The translations under genes were made by a program, and so were the position numbers. This document shows positions 1 through 11,302 of a DNA stretch of 64,000 bases, one piece after another. Numbering within the stretch: the stretch's first letter is position 1; every line of letters begins with the position of its first letter. Origin of the DNA: Macrostomum hystrix (Eukaryota; Platyhelminthes; Macrostomidae); assembly GCA_950097015.1 (NCBI GenBank), contig CATNEN010000007.1, forward strand, positions 248,001 to 312,000, in the 5' to 3' direction. The notes under the pieces were generated by a model. It did not search any database. It saw nothing but the letters and a program-made list of their open reading frames with translations, and was not told the DNA's origin.

Positions 1-939
1 CGGCCAGTTCATTAACCGGCAGGGTCGACCTGGCAGTGGAACAAGCGGCCCGGCCGGCACCAGGCTTTGATAGGGGCTGGGGCGGGCGTTTGACTATATA
101 ACTGACTATTGCGTTGTGAAGGCGTTGTATCTTTTTCGTTGTATCGTTGTCTTCCTTCTCTTTTCCGTGTTGCTACGCATAGTAATAGATACCGGGACAG
201 GTAAACCGGTCCAACCAGCTAGTCGAAAAAAACCCCACACTCAATCCAACGTCAGTAAGTAGCTTGCGCTGAGCTCGGCACGTCTGGCCAACTGCTGACG
301 GAGTGTTAGACAGGGATTGGCAAGCATGGAAGTACTCTCCATATCGCCGACAATCATCGGTGGGACGTCGTCGAATTGACATTTGGTGTGGCACGATAGA
401 ACTATCGTTGTGCCATAGTGCGGAAGTGCTTGCTGGTCGCCTCGGTTTCAGACTAGGGACTTTGGGTTCTAACTAGGGACTATAACGAGGCCCACGGGTT
501 CGTGTTATTGGGCCTCGTTATTTATCTTGTTTTATAGGGACTATCTGGTTTCTTGTCTAGGAGTTATTTGTGTAAATTGTCGCGTTATTTTCGTGAGTTC
601 TTGTTATTGTCCAGAGCATTATCGAGTAGAGTTCGCGTGTTGTTCTTGTGTTGTGGATATCGAGATTTTGTTAAGTAAATTACCAGTGCGAATTACGAAT
701 TGAATATTAAATTGAATTAAGTACAGTACCTGGCAGGGAATGTAAAGAGCGCTGCCAGGGGAATTAATCATTCATGGCATGGCCTTCTCTTATTAACGAA
801 TTAACACTTAAATATCAGCTTGGACTTTTGAATCGCCTTGTCTTCGTTAGTTTCGAGTTACGGCATATAATCTCTCGCAAAGAGTAGGACACCCGACCTC
901 ATTTAGGAATCTCAACGCAAAGAGAGACCTAAGTCAAAA
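1..939. other. Intergenic, no gene seen
   Basis: I see no supported gene here. The only open frames are short and lack splice or codon support. A phrase of about 16 bp ending in CTAACTAGGGACT is repeated near 447-482, and a short CCTGGCAG/CTGCCAGG inverted repeat lies near 729-759. Neither matches a feature I know. Confidence 0.5.
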
Positions 940-990
940 TATCACTCAGGGGCCATATGGCCCGCGGGCTGAAAAAAGTTGCCGATCCCT
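940..990 (-). mobile_element. Possible hAT-type transposon end
   Basis: Read on the minus strand, the segment begins GGGATCGGCAACTTTTTTCA and continues into CAGCCCGCGGGCC. It resembles the common hAT terminal pattern of CAG-x-GG-TCGGCAAC followed by a GCCCGCGGGCCA phrase. I found no partner terminus or target-site duplication, so this is a family resemblance only. Confidence 0.25.
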
Positions 991-1087
991 TCTTTTATGA
1001 ACTTTTTAAGTAAATGTAATGCATACGATACGATCCGTATAGTTTAATAATTCGGTGCATTATGACGATTTGGGGAATATAATTTCG

Positions 1088-1131
1088 GGATTTGCAGTCG
1101 TCTTGATTTGCATCATGCCGACTGCAAATCC
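1088..1131. other. Perfect 13-bp hairpin
   Basis: GGATTTGCAGTCG at 1088-1100 is exactly complementary in reverse to CGACTGCAAATCC at 1119-1131, leaving an 18-nt loop. It is shorter than an animal microRNA precursor and does not look like a histone 3' stem-loop. It could be a transposon terminus or chance. No function is assigned. Confidence 0.4.
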
Positions 1132-1269
1132 TTATGTATACTAATAATTTGTTTACACTCAACTTGTTAAGTTATTATGCTTCGAATGCTTGTTTGGTAT
1201 TTTCTAATTAAATAACAACTATTAACTGCTAACAGTAATAAAAGTGTAGATTTGTAATAACAAAGCACA

Positions 1270-1626
1270 GGGTGTCGTCGGTGGCAGAGCAGTTATCGCG
1301 TTTGCCTCTCGCACCACGGTCATTAAGTTCGGTTCCATGGCAAGGCCACATTTATTTGGGGCGCAGCCGCGGAGATAAGGCTTGAGGGCTTGTCGTGCAA
1401 TTTACGCCCTTGAGGGCAAACCTCGACCACGGCACAATGAAATGTACATTGCCTGACGATGAGAAAGTCAGGGCAGATGTACACACCTGTGTGAGCGTCT
1501 GCCTGCGTACTGTGTGCGTGTGTGCTCAGGAGTCAGTGTCACTACGAGTGTCACTACTGTCAGCTCGTAAATGATGTGCCACCACTGCCCGCAGCACTCC
1601 AGCAATAATTTATTATTTTTATTTTT
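1270..1626 (+). mobile_element. tRNA-derived SINE, copy 1
   Basis: The head GTGGCAGAGCAGTTATCGCG resembles a pol III A box. AGTTCGGTTCC about 40 bp later resembles a B box, as in a degraded tRNA. A conserved body follows (TTTATTTGGGGCGCAGCCGC, later GACGATGAGAAAGTCAGGGC), ending in a T/A-rich tail. The 13-bp sequence ATAACAAAGCACA flanks it perfectly at 1257-1269 and 1627-1639, a target-site duplication typical of LINE-mobilised retroposition. Other copies lie at 21161-21519, 49157-49530, 53300-53626 and 54884-55194, with a fragment near 13000. The element is not an intact tRNA gene. Confidence 0.85.
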
Positions 1627-2236
1627 ATAACAAAGCACAACAGTCAATTGTCGCCACAGTCAGTTGTCGTGCAGGCAGATGTCGCGCAGTAAACTGTGCG
1701 AAGGCAATTGTTGTAGAACCCCCTCTGATTCCCCTCGATGTCCTGTGTCAAAAGATTAATCGTTACGATGTCGTTAATCTCACGTGTAAAGATGGCTACT
1801 GTCAACATTTAAAATGATTTTTCGCTGCAATCAGATTGCAACGAAACATATGATTTCGGTCCAGCTTTATATAAAGCAAAGCTAGGGGCCTAAAGCCAAG
1901 AAGTAGGCTAGGTAAAGTAAGCTAGCTAAATTATTAACACAGTTGATTTGTTAATGTAAAATCATGGAAGTAGGGTGTAGTATTTTACTTTCTTTGCCGA
2001 TTTTTAGTTTTTTCCTGTTATCATCAATAGGGCCTACTAATACATAAAGAGTTCCCCATTTCCTAGGCCTACCCAGAACCAATGGGGCATAGGCCTAAGC
2101 ACTATTAAAAGCAGATGCTAAACATAATAATACTTCAGAGTAGGCCTATGTTTACTAAGAGGAGGGGTGCCAAAAATTGCATTGCAGTTCCTATTTTAAG
2201 CTGCCAAATAGGATATATCCCTTTACCCTTTGTAGA

Positions 2237-3290
2237 GGATCCTAGTCACTTTGTCAAATGCCATTTTGTCAAGTCTCTGACAAAGTGACCAGAATTAAGG
2301 GGTGCCCAAATTAGTATTCGACAAAGTGACCAGAATGGCTGAGGAATTTCCAATGCAACTTTTAATTATCAAGAAGTTTTTTGGAACTTTAATTTTTTCT
2401 TTGTGATCTTTGTGATCTCTTTTTAGCCATAATACTACTAGTTAGTAAAACTAGCAGTAACTCTACCATTGTCTGGTCTCAAGCCCAGAATGAGAAAGGA
2501 GGAGGGCTGCAGCACATGACAGACAATATAGCATAGAGTTAAACGTATTTAGAATCGGTACCTGGACACGTCGTCATCTTACAACTTCGTCATCCAGATG
2601 ATAATGTGTCCAATATCTCAGAGGGTGGATGACGAAGAGACTTAGACTTGTGGACACTTCATCATCTATAAAACAAAAGTTTTCAAAGTTACAACAGAAC
2701 CACCCCTCCCCACCTCCTCACATTGTGTTGGCACCTAGGCCTATCTTTCAACTCTTATAATGAAATCAGTTTTGACACCTCTTTTTGACAATTTAGAGTG
2801 TGAATTGTGTTCACACCTCTGCGCCACCACCCCACCATACATGTGCAACCTCCCAAATCTTAGCCGGCCGTGCGACTTAGTTTTTGCTTTATTTACAACT
2901 TAGTTTGCTCTCATTTGCAACTTAGTTCGTTTCATTGCTCTATTTACTTAGTTTGCTCTCATTTGCTCTCTTTTTCTCTCCCCTTTTTCCTTTTCTTCAC
3001 GCCTTCCTTTTTTGTCCCTTGGTCCCCCCTTTGATTTTTTTGCACTTGGTTGATTGGTTTTTGCGATTTACCTTGTTTCGACCTCGTTTCACCTGGCTGG
3101 TTCGGCCAGGTTGGCTGGGTGTTGCGCATGTATGCACCCACCCTCACTTTATTGATGATGAATTTGATTGCTTGTTATTAGTAGATGATGAACTGACCAA
3201 ACTTTAAAGCATGCCAATTGGCTGGATGACGAAGTGTCCTACCTTCCAAGTGGATGACGAAGTTGTAAGATGACAAAGTGTCTAGGATCC
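2237..3290. mobile_element. Inverted-repeat DNA element with nested insertion
   Basis: The left end GGATCCTAGTCACTTTGTCA (2237-2256) pairs with the right end at 3271-3290 with one mismatch. A second inverted pair sits inside: GTCATCTTACAACTTCGTCATCC near 2574-2600 against its reverse complement near 3250-3273. Several GATGACGAAG subterminal repeats lie between. No transposase is visible. The hAT-like MITE at 2836-3134 is nested inside, so this element is older. The superfamily is unknown. Confidence 0.6.
2836..3134 (+). mobile_element. hAT-like MITE, copy A
   Basis: The element starts CATACATGTGCAAC and ends GTTGCGCATGTATG, terminal inverted repeats of about 14 bp. The interior (GGCCGTGCGACTTAGTTTTTG, later GGCTGGTTCGGCCAGGTTGG) matches the copy at 8817-9066 in opposite orientation. 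Flanks CACCCCAC and CACCCACC look like a decayed 8-bp target-site duplication. It has no coding capacity; the open frames here come from its pyrimidine-rich body. Confidence 0.65.
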
Positions 3291-4214
3291 TTAGAATCAA
3301 TCTGTTATGTGGGCATTGTAAATGTGATCACTTTGATAATCAATTAAACAAAAGCATATATATGTAACTCTTTTATGCCTATACATTTTGGCTCTTGACT
3401 ACAAAACCACAGCCTTTGACCTATCAGGGCACCCATTAATAGAGCTCAGTTTGTCATTCAATAATACTAGGGGTTGAATAAAATTTAAACCAGAGGACCA
3501 TGTCCATACCTTTGCATTTTTGCTTTTCAGATTTTTTGCAATTCAAGTGAAATATAATTTTTTAAGCTGTCAACATGAGAATGTTCTTCAGTTTTATCTA
3601 TAAAAGGTAAGTAATTATATATTAACTTTTTAAAGTTCTTATTTGACAAGTAACAAGTTTTAAACATTTTGTGATGACTTAGTAAAAGGTCTGAGTTTGG
3701 CACTAGACACAGTGGCACAGTGTGCAAACAATATGCTAAGTCTTTAATAATGAAACATCTGTCTGATAGTTTCTAGAAGCCAGAATGTTTCTTTCTCTGA
3801 AATTTAATTTAAGCATTTATTTCAGAGACAAGGTGTGGCTATAACATATTTTTACCAAAGTATTTAACATTGAGTTGTGAAGAGAACATAAGCATATAAG
3901 TCCACTTTGCTTGTGTCCATACAAGCAGCTCAAACAGTATATAATATAGCCCATTTCCTAGCATACATTTTGTGTGCATGTGTTGCTGCTGTCAATGTGT
4001 CAAATGCATCTGACGTGAAAGCAAATCTGATTAAACTAGATTAGATAGCAACTGATAACGTGCTTTTCTTTTTAATGTATTTTTAAAACTTATTTTAGTA
4101 TTAATTCAACTATTATAGATTCTGGACTTTTGTATTGTCGTCATCCATTCATCATTGGCTAGAGGTGATTTGTGAGTAAACTTTCTAATTTTTCATGATA
4201 ATAGATGTTACTGA
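3291..4214. other. AT-rich intergenic DNA
   Basis: AT-rich sequence without a convincing exon, repeat or RNA. A 66-codon minus-strand frame at 3527-3727 has AT-driven composition and no splice context and is treated as noise. Confidence 0.5.
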
Positions 4215-4692
4215 TAATACCTGGCTCTTGATCAATCAACCAATAACACCTGCCTTTCTTAATCAGTCCTCTGATAACACCTGCCTTTCTTAATCAGTCC
4301 TCAGATAACACCTGCATTTCTTAATCAGTCCTCAGATAACACATGCATTTCTTAATCAGTCCTCAGATAACACCTGCCTTTCTTAATCAGTCCTCAGATA
4401 ACACCTGCATTTCTTAATCAGTCCTCAGATAACACATGCATTTCTTAATCAGTCCTCAGATAACACCTGCCTTTCTTAATCAGTCATCAGATAACACCTA
4501 CCTTTCATCAGTCCACTGGTAACACCTGCCTCTCATCAGTCCACAGTTAACACTTGCCTTTTATCAGTTACAGATAACACCTGCCTGTCATCAGTCCGCA
4601 GTTAACACTTGCCTTTTATCAGTCACAGATAACACTTGCCTTTTATCAGTCACAGATAACACCTGCCTGTCATCAGTCACAGATATCAAAAG
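4215..4692. repeat. Minisatellite, 31-bp unit decaying to shorter units
   Basis: About eight copies of a 31-bp unit (AGATAACACCTGC plus TTTCTTAATCAGTCCTC) occupy about 4250-4510. They are followed by shorter 21-27 bp derivatives (ATCAGTCACAGATAACACC) to about 4690. The ordered change in unit length suggests successive expansion from a diverging edge. Confidence 0.85.
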
Positions 4693-5238
4693 TGAAATAG
4701 CTTTGCATGCAGAACGACTGTGTTTTCTTGTTTGTACAGAAAAATGAACAATTAAATTAATGGGAGCTATGTATCTGGAATCCAGGATTTCTGCCACCAA
4801 GTTTTCTGTTACTAGTTAAATTATATTAATAGGTACACGAGCATCTCTTCAGTGCCTCAAAGTTAGTGCTTTGCGCATATTTTGAGCTGTTTTTTATAGC
4901 GAATATCTCATGGGCGGGCCATTTTTATGTGCAAAAGTATGAGTTCTTGGGCTTCACTCACTGCAAGCTGAATTTGACGTAGTCTAGAATTATCTCGTCA
5001 TATTTTCATCACTCCTATTCCTATTGTTCGCTCCACTCCGCCCACTCGTTTGCAGAGTTGGCGGAATCGAAATGCGAAATGTGCATTTGGCTCAAATCCT
5101 CGTCGTTTGGCTGAATCGCGGCGAGACGGACCCGATGCAATGCCAAAATCCTGGAGATGGCAGTGCCTATATAGCACGCAAAGAAGCATGTAGATCGCCC
5201 ATAAGAGACCCAAGAACACCCGGCTTTGATGCTTAGGT

Positions 5239-5248
5239 CTATAAAGCT
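5239..5248 (+). promoter_or_regulatory. TATA-like box of the secreted-peptide gene
   Basis: TCTATAAAGC lies about 30-40 bp before the ATG at 5278. That spacing would put transcription start just before the initiation codon. It is the only clear TATA-like element placed this way beside a supported gene in the window. Confidence 0.4.
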
Positions 5249-5277
5249 TAGCCGTTTATAGCTAGCGATTGAATACA

Positions 5278-5609
5278 ATGAAGACGCTAATATCTTCAAG
5301 ATTCACACCTCTGCTGCTGCTGCTGATGTACGCGGTTTGCTGTCAGACTCGCTCGATACCAGACTTTGAGCAGCTCTACGATTCTGACTTCGGCTCGGAT
5401 GCTCAAATGTCCGACTCGGAACGCGTAGATCAAGCCGACGCTGAAGAGGTAGGAGCTCGCAAACGCACTACTAAAAGTAATGCGCTAATATTATATCCAC
5501 TACCTATCAAACACAACAGGCTATTGCAGCCCTAGCGGCCCAACGGAAGTGGTTCGTAGACCGGAAACTTTTACTAACCGGTGACTCCAAAACTAAGTCT
5601 AGGCGTTGA
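5278..5609 (+). CDS. Small secreted peptide precursor (two exons)
   Basis: Exons 5278-5448 and 5520-5609 join at phase 0 (GAG|GTAGGA donor, ACAACAG|G acceptor; 71-bp intron) and give an 86-residue protein. Residues 1-24 form a signal peptide: MKTLISSRFT, then a leucine run and CC. The middle is acidic (DSDFGSDAQMSDSERVDQAD). The second exon encodes a basic C-terminus (AAQRKWFVDRK, then KTKSRR before the stop). Dibasic sites RK and RR suggest proteolytic processing, as in peptide hormones, but I recognise no family and see no amidation glycine next to the basic sites. Reading through the intron gives a similar length (87 residues) with a different tail, so intron use needs a transcript. The TATA box at 5239 and AATAAA at 5756 support a real short gene. 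Confidence 0.55.
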
Positions 5610-5755
5610 CGCTAAATGGACGAGTTCAAGAATTTTTATTCACTGCTCAATGTTCGATATTTGCGCGTTGAAGTGAACTGTTTTTCTAGTGTACTTTGTG
5701 GGCCTAAACCAGAATGAATTTACTGAAATTATTTTTTAATAGAAGCAGATACTTT

Positions 5756-5761
5756 AATAAA
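5756..5761 (+). terminator. Candidate polyadenylation signal
   Basis: AATAAA about 147 bp after the stop of the secreted-peptide gene is a plausible poly(A) signal. In AT-rich DNA this hexamer also occurs by chance. Confidence 0.35.
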
Positions 5762-5935
5762 ATTAACTATTTACGCACAAAATGATTACGAGATAAATTA
5801 ACGAGCACTGCTTAGAAAATCGTATCTATATTGGAAGGTTAAGCTGCGTAGTGCAAGCAACGTTTTGCAACTTGAAATTTAAATCGCCGCTTGGTATCGT
5901 GTTTTTCTGTTTGTAAATTTTGTCAAAGTACTTAA

Positions 5936-6658
5936 TATAGGTTTTTCCGGTCAAGTAGCAGACTAGCCTACTCAAGTGCAAATAACGCAGTTCAAATGCG
6001 ACATATTCAAGTCAAGTGGCAACAAGCCAAATCAAGTTGCAAATTGTCTATTCAGAGTTACCAAAAGAGCAAGTCAAGTGCAACATAGTCAATTCAAGAA
6101 GCAACTCATTCGTTTCTATGTGCATTTCTCTTCTGCCCTCTTCTCTTCTCATTTCTCTTCTCTACTGTAACGAACAGAAGGGTGCGAATCGGTCACCATC
6201 ACATCAAAATATCGTCACCACGGATGCAAGCCGGCATGTAGCGCTGGACGCGCTGAAACCAACGTGGTGCCATTTGAGGCTGAATCGCAGCAGTGGCCAC
6301 CTCGGCGAAACCTGCCAGCTGCGCCATTCGCTCTGGATGAGGCATCTGCAGCACTTGTCCGCTTTATGCCCAGCTGCCCTGCCAAGTGCAAGTAGTCTTC
6401 TCCTCGCTCAAATGATTCTATCAGTCGCTGCTTGTCCCCAGCGGATATTCTGGCTCGTGCTGCAGCCATTTGATGTTGAGTTGGCTTTGTCGCACTTGGT
6501 TTGGCCTTTTCTCTCTGTCGTCGTCATTGCGCAACAGTGGGGTATATAGAGAAGCGCTCTGATTTGCTATTTTGGCATATAATCTGACTTTCGTGCACTT
6601 GAGATGACTATGTGGCACTTGAGTAGGCTAGTCTGCTACTTGACCGGAAAAACCTATA
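5936..6658 (-). mobile_element. Deleted Tc1/mariner-like element with 44-bp TIRs
   Basis: TATAGGTTTTTCCGGTCAAG at 5936 begins an essentially perfect inverted repeat of about 44 bp, matched at 6615-6658. On the minus strand from 6469, residues SAGDKQRLIESFERGEDYL followed by AGQLGIKRTSA resemble the N-terminal helix-turn-helix of Tc1-like transposases. After a frame change, WFQRVQRYMPACIRGDDI resembles a transposase C-terminus. Almost the whole catalytic region is missing, so this is a non-autonomous internal-deletion derivative of about 0.72 kb. TA at both ends suits a TA target duplication. Confidence 0.65.
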
Positions 6659-8816
6659 AAATTCGCTTTTACTTTCTACTTAGATTAAAAAACGAAGGTT
6701 TTTTCAACAATAAACTGGAAGACATAAAAATATGCAGATAAATCCTAACTTTAATTGTATACTATAATATGTTGTGGCATTTGTTTGTCAAATTTACCTG
6801 TCCCACTGTTGGCTTCCACCTCCTTGGTAACCGGCTATATATGTTAGATGGATCTGTCGTCTGGAAACAATCGTATAGAGTCTGGCTCCTCTAATTAATT
6901 ATATTTTACTGACTTGCTTCAGTCAGAGTTGCTCTGCAGTTTCTGTATTTGGTAGCAACAGCCACTACGCGCTTTACACAGATCGCAAAGCTATTGTGCG
7001 CAAACGACCGTTATAAATTTGGTGGGGCAGGTCAGAGGATTGGCTATTAAGTAATAGGACTACAAAAGTAGAAGGCAACACGATTGAAATCTAGAAAGCA
7101 CTTTTCTAAATTATTTTACTTTTGAACAATGCACCTAGAAAACTATTGTGCGCACTGTGCTTCCAAGGCTTCAAGGTAGGACTGGGTATTGGCCGGCTGG
7201 GCATATTAAATGTAGTTAAATAAATAAATCGTTACAAGTTACAACTATGTTCAATAATATGTTCAATAAAATGTAAAATGTTCATTAATTCAATAAAACT
7301 GCATACGATATACACTACAAAAATACAATCTGTATTCAACCATTTTAAGTAATGTATGTAGTAAAATTCAGGAGATTTGGATTCGATTTTTTTTCGGAAG
7401 ACAGCCCATTAGCATTTTTCTTTCTTTTAAACACGATCGTTGCGTCTGCATGCGTACTGTACTCGTCCTATATAATTTGTTGTAATGCCTACATTTGTAT
7501 GCATTATATCATATTATGTCCAAGTGAATCGTTGCGTGTGATAGGCAAAATTAGACTTTAGTCTGAATAAACAGTCATTAACAAAATTTCGGTTGTATTA
7601 GCGTCATAGCTCATTATCTATTCCTTTCAAAGATAAAAAAGAAGGACAAGGTGTTAGAAGTAAAATTGAACTGATTACGCTTTTTTTATTCATCATATTC
7701 ATGTAATTCATGTAATGTTTTTTATCTAGGTGGTCGCCAAAGTATTGAAAGGTGAAATGGCAGGCCGCGATTTGAACGATAATCAACTAGAGTGCTGAAT
7801 CAGCGCACGAACTCTTACGACTCGTTCTGTTCGATTTATTATATATAAAAGTATTCTTCATTATAACAAACAGTATCAATAAAGGTACACATATTGGTAA
7901 ACAAAAAAAAATAATTGCATAGTGAATGCACAGTAATATGCATATAATCTGAATACATGTAACAGCCAAAAAAACAAATACAACTAAAATACAAAAGTGC
8001 TCATATATTTGAAATAGATAGGCAAATACATTATATTGATTTCTATACGGTGCGAGCATGCCGCCTCCTTTTCACTATTATTTCCTTTTAGCTGTCTAGA
8101 AAGAAAGAGGTGATATCTAATATAAGCATTTTGTCTATCTTGAAACCTACCGACAAACAATCCTACACAATAAACCTAAGATCTAGTAAAAACTGCATGG
8201 CATAATTTTTATCTGAAATGAGCAAAGTCTGACTTTTAAATCAACTTTTATATCATGTTGATGCCTATGTGCTTGTAGTTTTAGTCTCAAAGTATCGAAA
8301 ATCAAATTATTACAAAAATAAAAGCATTTCTAAGTCTTGAAACTAAGTCCAAATTCTAAGACTCTAGGTTCACCTGGAAAGAATTATTTTGCTAATGAAA
8401 CTAAAAAGATAAATATAAAAATGCTGCTTGTGCTGTTAAATTACAAGATATGTAGCTAATCAAAATACACATTTTTAGGACAATGCCTAGGCAGTATATC
8501 ACAATTATTATAATTCATTATTATAGGAAAATGTATTTAGATCATTGACCTTTTCTGTCCCAGTTATCAAATTCAGTTAGGCCAATTTTTTGAAATGTTT
8601 TTGTGTTTATTATAAGTTGTATTCTATTTGTAGCTTATTTGTGTATATGTATATTAATATTTGCTTTTAGGACAAGTATAAGATAGGATTTCAACCAATA
8701 GTTTATTTTTGTTGCTTTAGTGTGTAGTTACTTTTTAGTATTTATACTTTTTATAGTTAGCAGTTTATTTATAGTTTTTTGTAGATTTTGTCTAGACTAG
8801 GATTATTGCTAGTATA
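6659..8816. other. AT-rich intergenic DNA
   Basis: About 2.2 kb of AT-rich DNA. Frames of 60-90 codons at 7352-7561, 7604-7786 and 7787-8059 are hydrophobic and AT-driven, with no homology I recognise. No RNA gene or tandem repeat is visible. Confidence 0.5.
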
Positions 8817-9066
8817 CATACATGCATAACACCCGGCCGACCCGGCTGAACCGGCCGGGTGAAACGAGGGCCAAGCAAGGTAAGTTGCAAAAACCAATCA
8901 ACCAAGCGCAAAAAAATCAAAGGGGGACCAAGGGACAAAAAATGAAGGCGTGAAGAAAAAGAAAGAAGGGAGAGAAAAAGAGAGCAAATGAGAGCAAACT
9001 AAGTTGTAATTAGAGCAAAAACTAAGTCGCACGGCCGGCTATGATTTGGGAGGTTACGCATGTATG
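8817..9066 (-). mobile_element. hAT-like MITE, copy B, with 8-bp TSD
   Basis: The element begins CATACATGCATAAC and ends GTTACGCATGTATG. It is flanked by a perfect 8-bp duplication, CTAGTATA, at 8809-8816 and 9067-9074. An 8-bp duplication is the hAT signature. The interior is the reverse complement of the copy at 2836-3134. It has no coding capacity. Confidence 0.8.
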
Positions 9067-9639
9067 CTAGTATATTTTAGTCAGCCCTTCTATATAAAAT
9101 CTAGAACATTTGTTCTGGCTCCTTTCTTAAATGGGACTGATAAACTTTGGCTATGACATATCACATATGGCATGAGCCTGTCTAAGTACTCCATTGTTTG
9201 TAGTAGGTGAGCAGTGTCATAGTGTCTTTGCCATACTTCTGTGTGATTGTGGCCAGAAGGTCAGGTGGAACAGTGAGGACTTCTTTTTCTTGCAGTTGAT
9301 CTGCAGCCCAATGCTAGAGGCTGCAGAAATAAATGACTATAGTGCTTTAAAGCACTTATCTCTAGCATACAATTCAATCTACCAATACCCTGCATTTTGT
9401 CATAGTAAAAGCAGTTTATTCAAAAACAGGAATTGGGTTATAATCTATGAGCTAAAATATACCTTAGTTAAATAAATCAAAAGCTAATTTGTTTTGTTAT
9501 TTTGATTTTAACTTATGCGAATTTCAGATCTAGTATTATAATTCCTGGTTAAAGAGTAAAAAAAATTGAATGTTTCACTAACAATAGCGAGAATTGCTAT
9601 TCAGACTCCCAACAGTAAGTATCATCGAATCAACAAATA

Positions 9640-10858
9640 ATGAGCGAAGAATTAACAGGTATCATTGTGGCGACAGTGATTGATGGCGCATTCTGGCTAC
9701 TATTTCGCAGTTTGAGTCACAGCAGTCATGCAGAGTTGTCTCGCCTAGAACAATGCCAAGTTGTGCCAGAGGGTCAGCCAGTGGCTAGTCTAGTGCCAGC
9801 CGCAGCTGGATTGGTCAAGGAACTACCGAATCTGGTGGCATTCAGCGGTACACTGACGCCGCAGTCAGCTGAAGATGTGACTTCCAGAGATGGCCTGCGT
9901 TGCATTGCTTTCAGCGAGAAGCACGTTCAGGTGCGAAGCTGTGGCTTATATTTTTAGTAAACTGGTCAGTCATGTTCGATCTTACTAAGTCTTTCTAGGC
10001 AAAAGATAAAAGACTGCCTGTTTTTGCCACAAAATTTTTGCATCTAGGAGAGTCGCGATGGCACGGTTCGTCGCCTACTTTACTCCGAGAGTCGGGTGCC
10101 TCGCATGGTGGCTGTTCGAATGATAAACGCAACTAATTCTAGCTGGAATTTTCTGGCACCTAGCACCGCCACATCGGAAACTATTCATCTCAGGTATGCA
10201 ACTTTTAAACGATTTTTTCTTGCGTTTAAATATTATTTGGATTCTTTCCTATGGTTCCTTCACAAATTTGTCGGTTAGTCCTTTTTCTTCCGTTTGCATA
10301 CTTTTTTGCATAAAATTTCCGGGTTTCACCAAGTTTTCGTGACTTAAACGTGGGCTTTCCGGAATGGATGCATTTTTTAAGTTTATGTTTTAAATTTTAA
10401 GTTTTTTCTGGTCTTAGAAATACTTCTCTAATTGTTCTATTTTTTGGGTTTTTCATTTTACCTTCATATCTTCTGTAAAAATTATTCTCGGCACTTACTA
10501 AAAGTCTATTTTCCTAGGACATGTGACCTGCACGTGACCAGCAGTCTAATTGAATGATTTCATTCCGCTACCACAGAGAAGCTCAATCTGCCAACGGCTT
10601 CAGCAATCTTTTTCAACGCCGCCGCGACCACCGCGTCCCACTAGCCGACAGCCTCTCCGGCGACTATTTCCACATAACCGAGAGTATCATACCTGCCGGC
10701 TTGACGCTCAACTTCATGGGCGCCCTGTCCTACGATCCGCTGTCCAGGCAGCTCAATCTTCGACTGCTGGAGGTTGGCTTCACAGACATGGCCGAACTCA
10801 TCGATTCCGTTAAGAGCAGCTTCTCCGTTTATAGGTTTGTGGGCTTTGCACTTTTGCC

Positions 10859-10899
<41 letters not shown>

Positions 10900-11078
10900 G
10901 GCTGTCTGTCTGTCTGGCTGTCTGTCTGTCTGTCTGGCTGTCTGTCTGTCTGTCTGGTTGTCTGTCTGTCTGGCTGTCTGGTTGTCTGTCTGTCTGGCTG
11001 TCTGTCTGGCTGTCTGGTTGTCTGTCTGTCTGGCTGTCTGTCTGGTTGTCTGTCTGGCTGTCTGTCTGTCTGTCTGGC

Positions 11079-11127
<49 letters not shown>

Positions 11128-11254
11128 GGCTGTCTGTCTGTCTGGCTTTCTGTCCGTCTGTCTGGTTGTCTGTCTGTCTGGCTGTCTGTCTGGTTGTCTG
11201 TCTGTCTGGTTGTCTGTCTGTCTGTCTGTCTGTCTGGCTGTCTGTCTGGCTGGC

Positions 11255-11302
<48 letters not shown>

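Noticed and set aside
1270-1340. A tRNA gene
   Set aside because: A- and B-box-like motifs are present but the tRNA cloverleaf is not intact, and the segment is the head of a repeated, target-duplicated SINE.
2935-3207. 90-codon ORF rich in Leu and Phe
   Set aside because: It lies mostly inside the non-coding hAT-like MITE and reflects its pyrimidine-rich strand.
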